DNA from: Vitellaria paradoxa
Lineage: Eukaryota > Streptophyta > Magnoliopsida > Ericales > Sapotaceae
Reading direction: 5' to 3'
DNA length: 64,000 bases
Assembly (NCBI GenBank): GCA_019916065.1
Contig: CM034239.1
Span: forward strand, 39,828,419 to 39,892,418
Part shown: positions 61,341 through 64,000 of the stretch, piece by piece
Numbering within the stretch: the stretch's first letter is position 1
Layout: each line of letters starts with the position of its first letter
The notes under the pieces: generated by a model
The model's database searches: none
The model's input: only the letters and a program-made list of their open reading frames with translations
Told to the model about the DNA's origin: nothing
Translations under genes and position numbers: made by a program

Positions 61341-61789
61341 CTTATTTAAAACTTATTAAAAAAACAAAAATAAATATAATTCATGTAACATTTACTGCAA
61401 CTGCTTATTGATGTACTTATAACATTTTTCTTAGAATTAAAAGTCTTGTAGCAATAATGATAAAAACAAATTAAAATATTGCACCAATTAAATATTAAAT
61501 ATTCAAGATAAACTATAACATGTATTCTGATTAAGCAAAAATATTTCAAATAAGAAAATAACAATTCTTATTAATTGAAACATAGGTAAAGGATAGAATA
61601 AACTAAAGTCTTCATATTTTAAGTGGTAAGCGCAATTAAAAATGATTTAGAGTTTAGTTTGCATCCTTGATGATTTAAACCATAATGTTTTAAGAGTATT
61701 ATACCTAATTTGTGTTCATATAATAAATTATTTTTGTATTTTACTTCGGTTAAGTATCTTAAAGGATTTATTTCATCTACATTCATTTT

Positions 61790-62612
61790 AGTTTTGTCTT
61801 TGTACATCTAGAATCTACAAATTTTACACATATACACTTGGATTTTTGAGATTTGTGTTACATTTACTCAAATCTCTTCTGTTAGATTTTTCACAGAAAA
61901 GATAACTTTTAACTAATTTAATACTATTAAATTACTTTTATACCACTGCTATAAGAAAATGTATGAAAAGAAGTTATGAGTAAGGTTTTTTCATTGTTTG
62001 ATGCTAATAGAAAGAAAGTAGAAGAAAATGAGAAACTAAATTTCTTTCTTATATATTTAGTTTATTAGATTGTTAATAGAAAAAAATAATTTTATTATAT
62101 ATATATATATATGTAATACTAATTCATATATAATATATATTTAAAATATTAATGTGAAGCATAGTAATTGAAAGTACTAATATACAAAAGGTTCACAAAA
62201 AAATTTTAATAAATAATTATAATGTAATTTTCTATTCTCATGTTTAGTTTATTAAGCTATTAATAAAAAAATAATGATAATTTATATATATGTATAATTA
62301 TTAATTTATATATAATATAAATTTAAAATATTAATTTGACGTATAATAATTTAAAGTATTAAATAGAAAAGGTTCACAAATAATTTAATAAATTAATTAT
62401 AATATAATTTTTATATAAAAAGATATACCATATCAAAATATAAATATTTTTTAGTAGTACTAAGGGTATGAAGAGAATTTTATGGCATTAAATTGATCAA
62501 AATTAATTTTAGATGAAAAATATAATAAAAGAGATCTGAATGTAATGTAAATATCAGGTGGTCTAATGCGCATTTATAAAACTTGTAGAGTTTAGGTGTA
62601 CAAAACTGAAAT
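61790..62612. mobile_element. Long-TIR element with internal tandem duplication
   Basis: The left end, agttttgt..gtacatctagaatctacaaa then ttttacacata, is mirrored at the right end, which reads cagttttgtacacctaaact then ctacaagtttta on the minus strand. Similarity continues inward (gttacatttactcaaatctc against ttacattcagatctc), about 75 bases in all. Inside, two diverged units (about 62055-62236 and 62245-62410) repeat tttagtttatta...aaaggttcacaaa. No transposase and no clear target duplication; probably Mutator-like. Confidence 0.55.
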
Positions 62613-62619
62613 TATAAAA

Positions 62620-63631
62620 AGTGTAGCTAAAATATACCCGCATCTCAAAATATTTATTTTATGTATTTAGTTTTCAGGTATCTTATCTTTAAAGTGCTTG
62701 GAGATTTGATACCATTGGGTTCCTTAGTTATCTAGGTGTACTCCTGTAATTAATAATATAGAGGATATAGTATGGAGAGGAGCTTAACCCGAACCCGAGA
62801 GAAAAAGGATTCAAGTCCTTGACCACTAGAAGGATGTTTGGTGACGGTAGAATGGTTTAGACCGGTGGGGGGAAAGAGCGAGTGCAAGGTTGATGAATGA
62901 ACTATACATAGGGAAAGGTCAGACCAAGAAAATAAAATCTCTATATGCCCAAGACGGTGGCCCCTGAGAATAAGTGCCAAGTGGTCACTTTTGGATGGCC
63001 TTGCCTACTTATAATAGGAGGACAATTCAACCAAGTAGTATCCAACATTCTTACATAGTTGAGGTACAAATATGGTAGTCATGCCGTACGAGTAGGCATG
63101 CTTGTCTGATAGTTCTCTCTCTGAGCCGATTTAGGGAGGCTTGCAAGTGCATGTGAGGCCATTGAGCTTTTGAAGTAAGATTATCAATAAAATACAAATG
63201 CTAAGTATAATTTACCTCAAAATAAAATAAAATATCTTATAAAAATTAAATTTACTTAATCATAAAAATAAATATATACACACACAATTTCATTTTCCTT
63301 TCACTTTACTTTTTCCATGAAGTTCCAAACACTGTTTCCTTGAAAAGTTGAGATTCATTCAATAACGAAGTGTGCTGCAAGGAGCCAGCAAACCAAGTTT
63401 GTCAAATAAGATCAGAACCTGAGCTGCTTGCTTGGTTTACGGCTATTTGTGACAGAAGAGAAATGTTATACAGCCAAAATTATTTTTCAGAATTTTAAAC
63501 AAGAATCACGTAGCATAATTGTAGACTTATCACTTTCCAAAAAAAAAAAAACCCACCACAACACACTTTTGTTATAATAATACCACAGGCATCATTCTTG
63601 TCCCAAGTTCTGATAGAATAACATCTCCTAT
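62620..63631. other. Intergenic DNA with a mid-GC patch
   Basis: 62760-63180 is less AT-rich than its flanks but shows no recognisable protein, tRNA or repeat terminus. 63181-63631 is ordinary sequence and would include the 3' untranslated region of the putative minus-strand gene at 63632. Confidence 0.45.
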
Positions 63632-63708
63632 CTAATACCAACGTTTGGCACCAATCATAGCACGAACTAAGGCCGCTTCCGCACAGCAAAGACTCGCGAC
63701 AGTGGATT
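63632..63708 (-). CDS. Probable last exon of an unidentified gene (partial)
   Basis: On the minus strand a good acceptor (tttgtttcag) precedes a 77-base open stretch. It reads STVASLCCAEAALVRAMIGA, then KRWY and a stop. The sequence is non-repetitive and has protein-like codon use, unlike its surroundings. I do not recognise the family. Earlier exons would lie to the right, partly or wholly outside this window; none was securely found in the remaining 290 bases. Confidence 0.4.
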
Positions 63709-63885
63709 CTGAAACAAATAACCTCACAGTCAAAGAGGGTAGGATAAAACCCAAAAATTATGCAAACAATGATCCAAACTTTAAATTGTATTTTTCCTTC
63801 CTATTTAATAGAACAAACACAAAACTAACCCATCTCTCCATTACCACTCTTCCTATGAAAACCTCTGGAAAACATCAATGTGGAC

Positions 63886-63962
63886 AGATTATCTTTCATC
63901 TGTGTTCTTCCTAGTTTCAACAATAGATTATCTTTCATCTGTGTTCTTCCTAGTTTCAACAA
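63886..63962. repeat. Two-copy 39-bp tandem duplication
   Basis: The unit starting agattatctttcatctgtgt is repeated immediately at 63925 with essentially no change. The near-perfect identity suggests a recent event. Confidence 0.95.
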
Positions 63963-64000
63963 AACACTGTTTCATTTCCTAAGCAATGGAATAGTTCCAG

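Noticed and set aside
1..64000. CRISPR arrays, operons, ribosome binding sites or phage genes
   Set aside because: The genes are intron-containing plant nuclear genes. The repeats are MITEs, microsatellites and tandem duplications without spacer structure.

Overview
The window is nuclear DNA of a seed plant, most probably a woody eudicot. It is AT-rich between genes, its genes are split by many GT-AG introns, it carries a MIR171 hairpin and plant-type gene families, and it is strewn with small MITEs. I did not try to name the species. I rebuilt four complete protein-coding genes exon by exon. In each, all splice junctions keep the reading frame and the total is a multiple of three.

Layout. 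(1) 2526-5892, minus: ATG8, 119 aa, 5 coding exons, with a leader intron upstream. (2) 9941-11685: a non-autonomous Mutator-like element with ~140-bp terminal inverted repeats and a 9-bp target duplication. It carries a broken piece of a U-box/ARM-repeat ubiquitin ligase gene, so it is a Pack-MULE. (3) 17027-17108, plus: MIR171 hairpin. (4) 22278-28409, minus: beta-1,3-galactosyltransferase (GT31 with DUF4094), 407 aa, 11 exons; its last intron is enlarged by inserted repeats. (5) 28.7-42.9 kb: a long gene-poor tract of MITEs and AT-rich sequence, including a GC-rich island with five CACGTG palindromes (34.4-35.1 kb). (6) 42951-46111, minus: DHHC protein S-acyltransferase, 392 aa, 5 exons, with an odd acceptor site or frameshift just after the DHHC core. 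(7) 47947-60569, plus: RRP6-like 3 (EXD2-like) 3'-5' exonuclease, 929 aa, 12 exons. Its introns hold an antisense RTE-type LINE remnant, a hAT-type MITE with a perfect 8-bp target duplication, and SINE-like debris. (8) 60.6-64 kb: tandem duplications, a long-TIR element, and what looks like the last exon of another minus-strand gene running off the right edge.

The genes do not form a pathway: autophagy conjugation, Golgi glycosylation, membrane-protein palmitoylation, exonuclease activity and a microRNA are simply neighbours. The DHHC and RRP6-like genes are divergent across ~1.8 kb. The most striking feature of the window is repeat traffic. One MITE family has seven recognisable copies here, two of them in introns. 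A second family has five. Several other elements still show clear termini or target duplications. I found no new gene system. The observations most worth checking are the DHHC splice/frame anomaly, the Pack-MULE and the CACGTG island.
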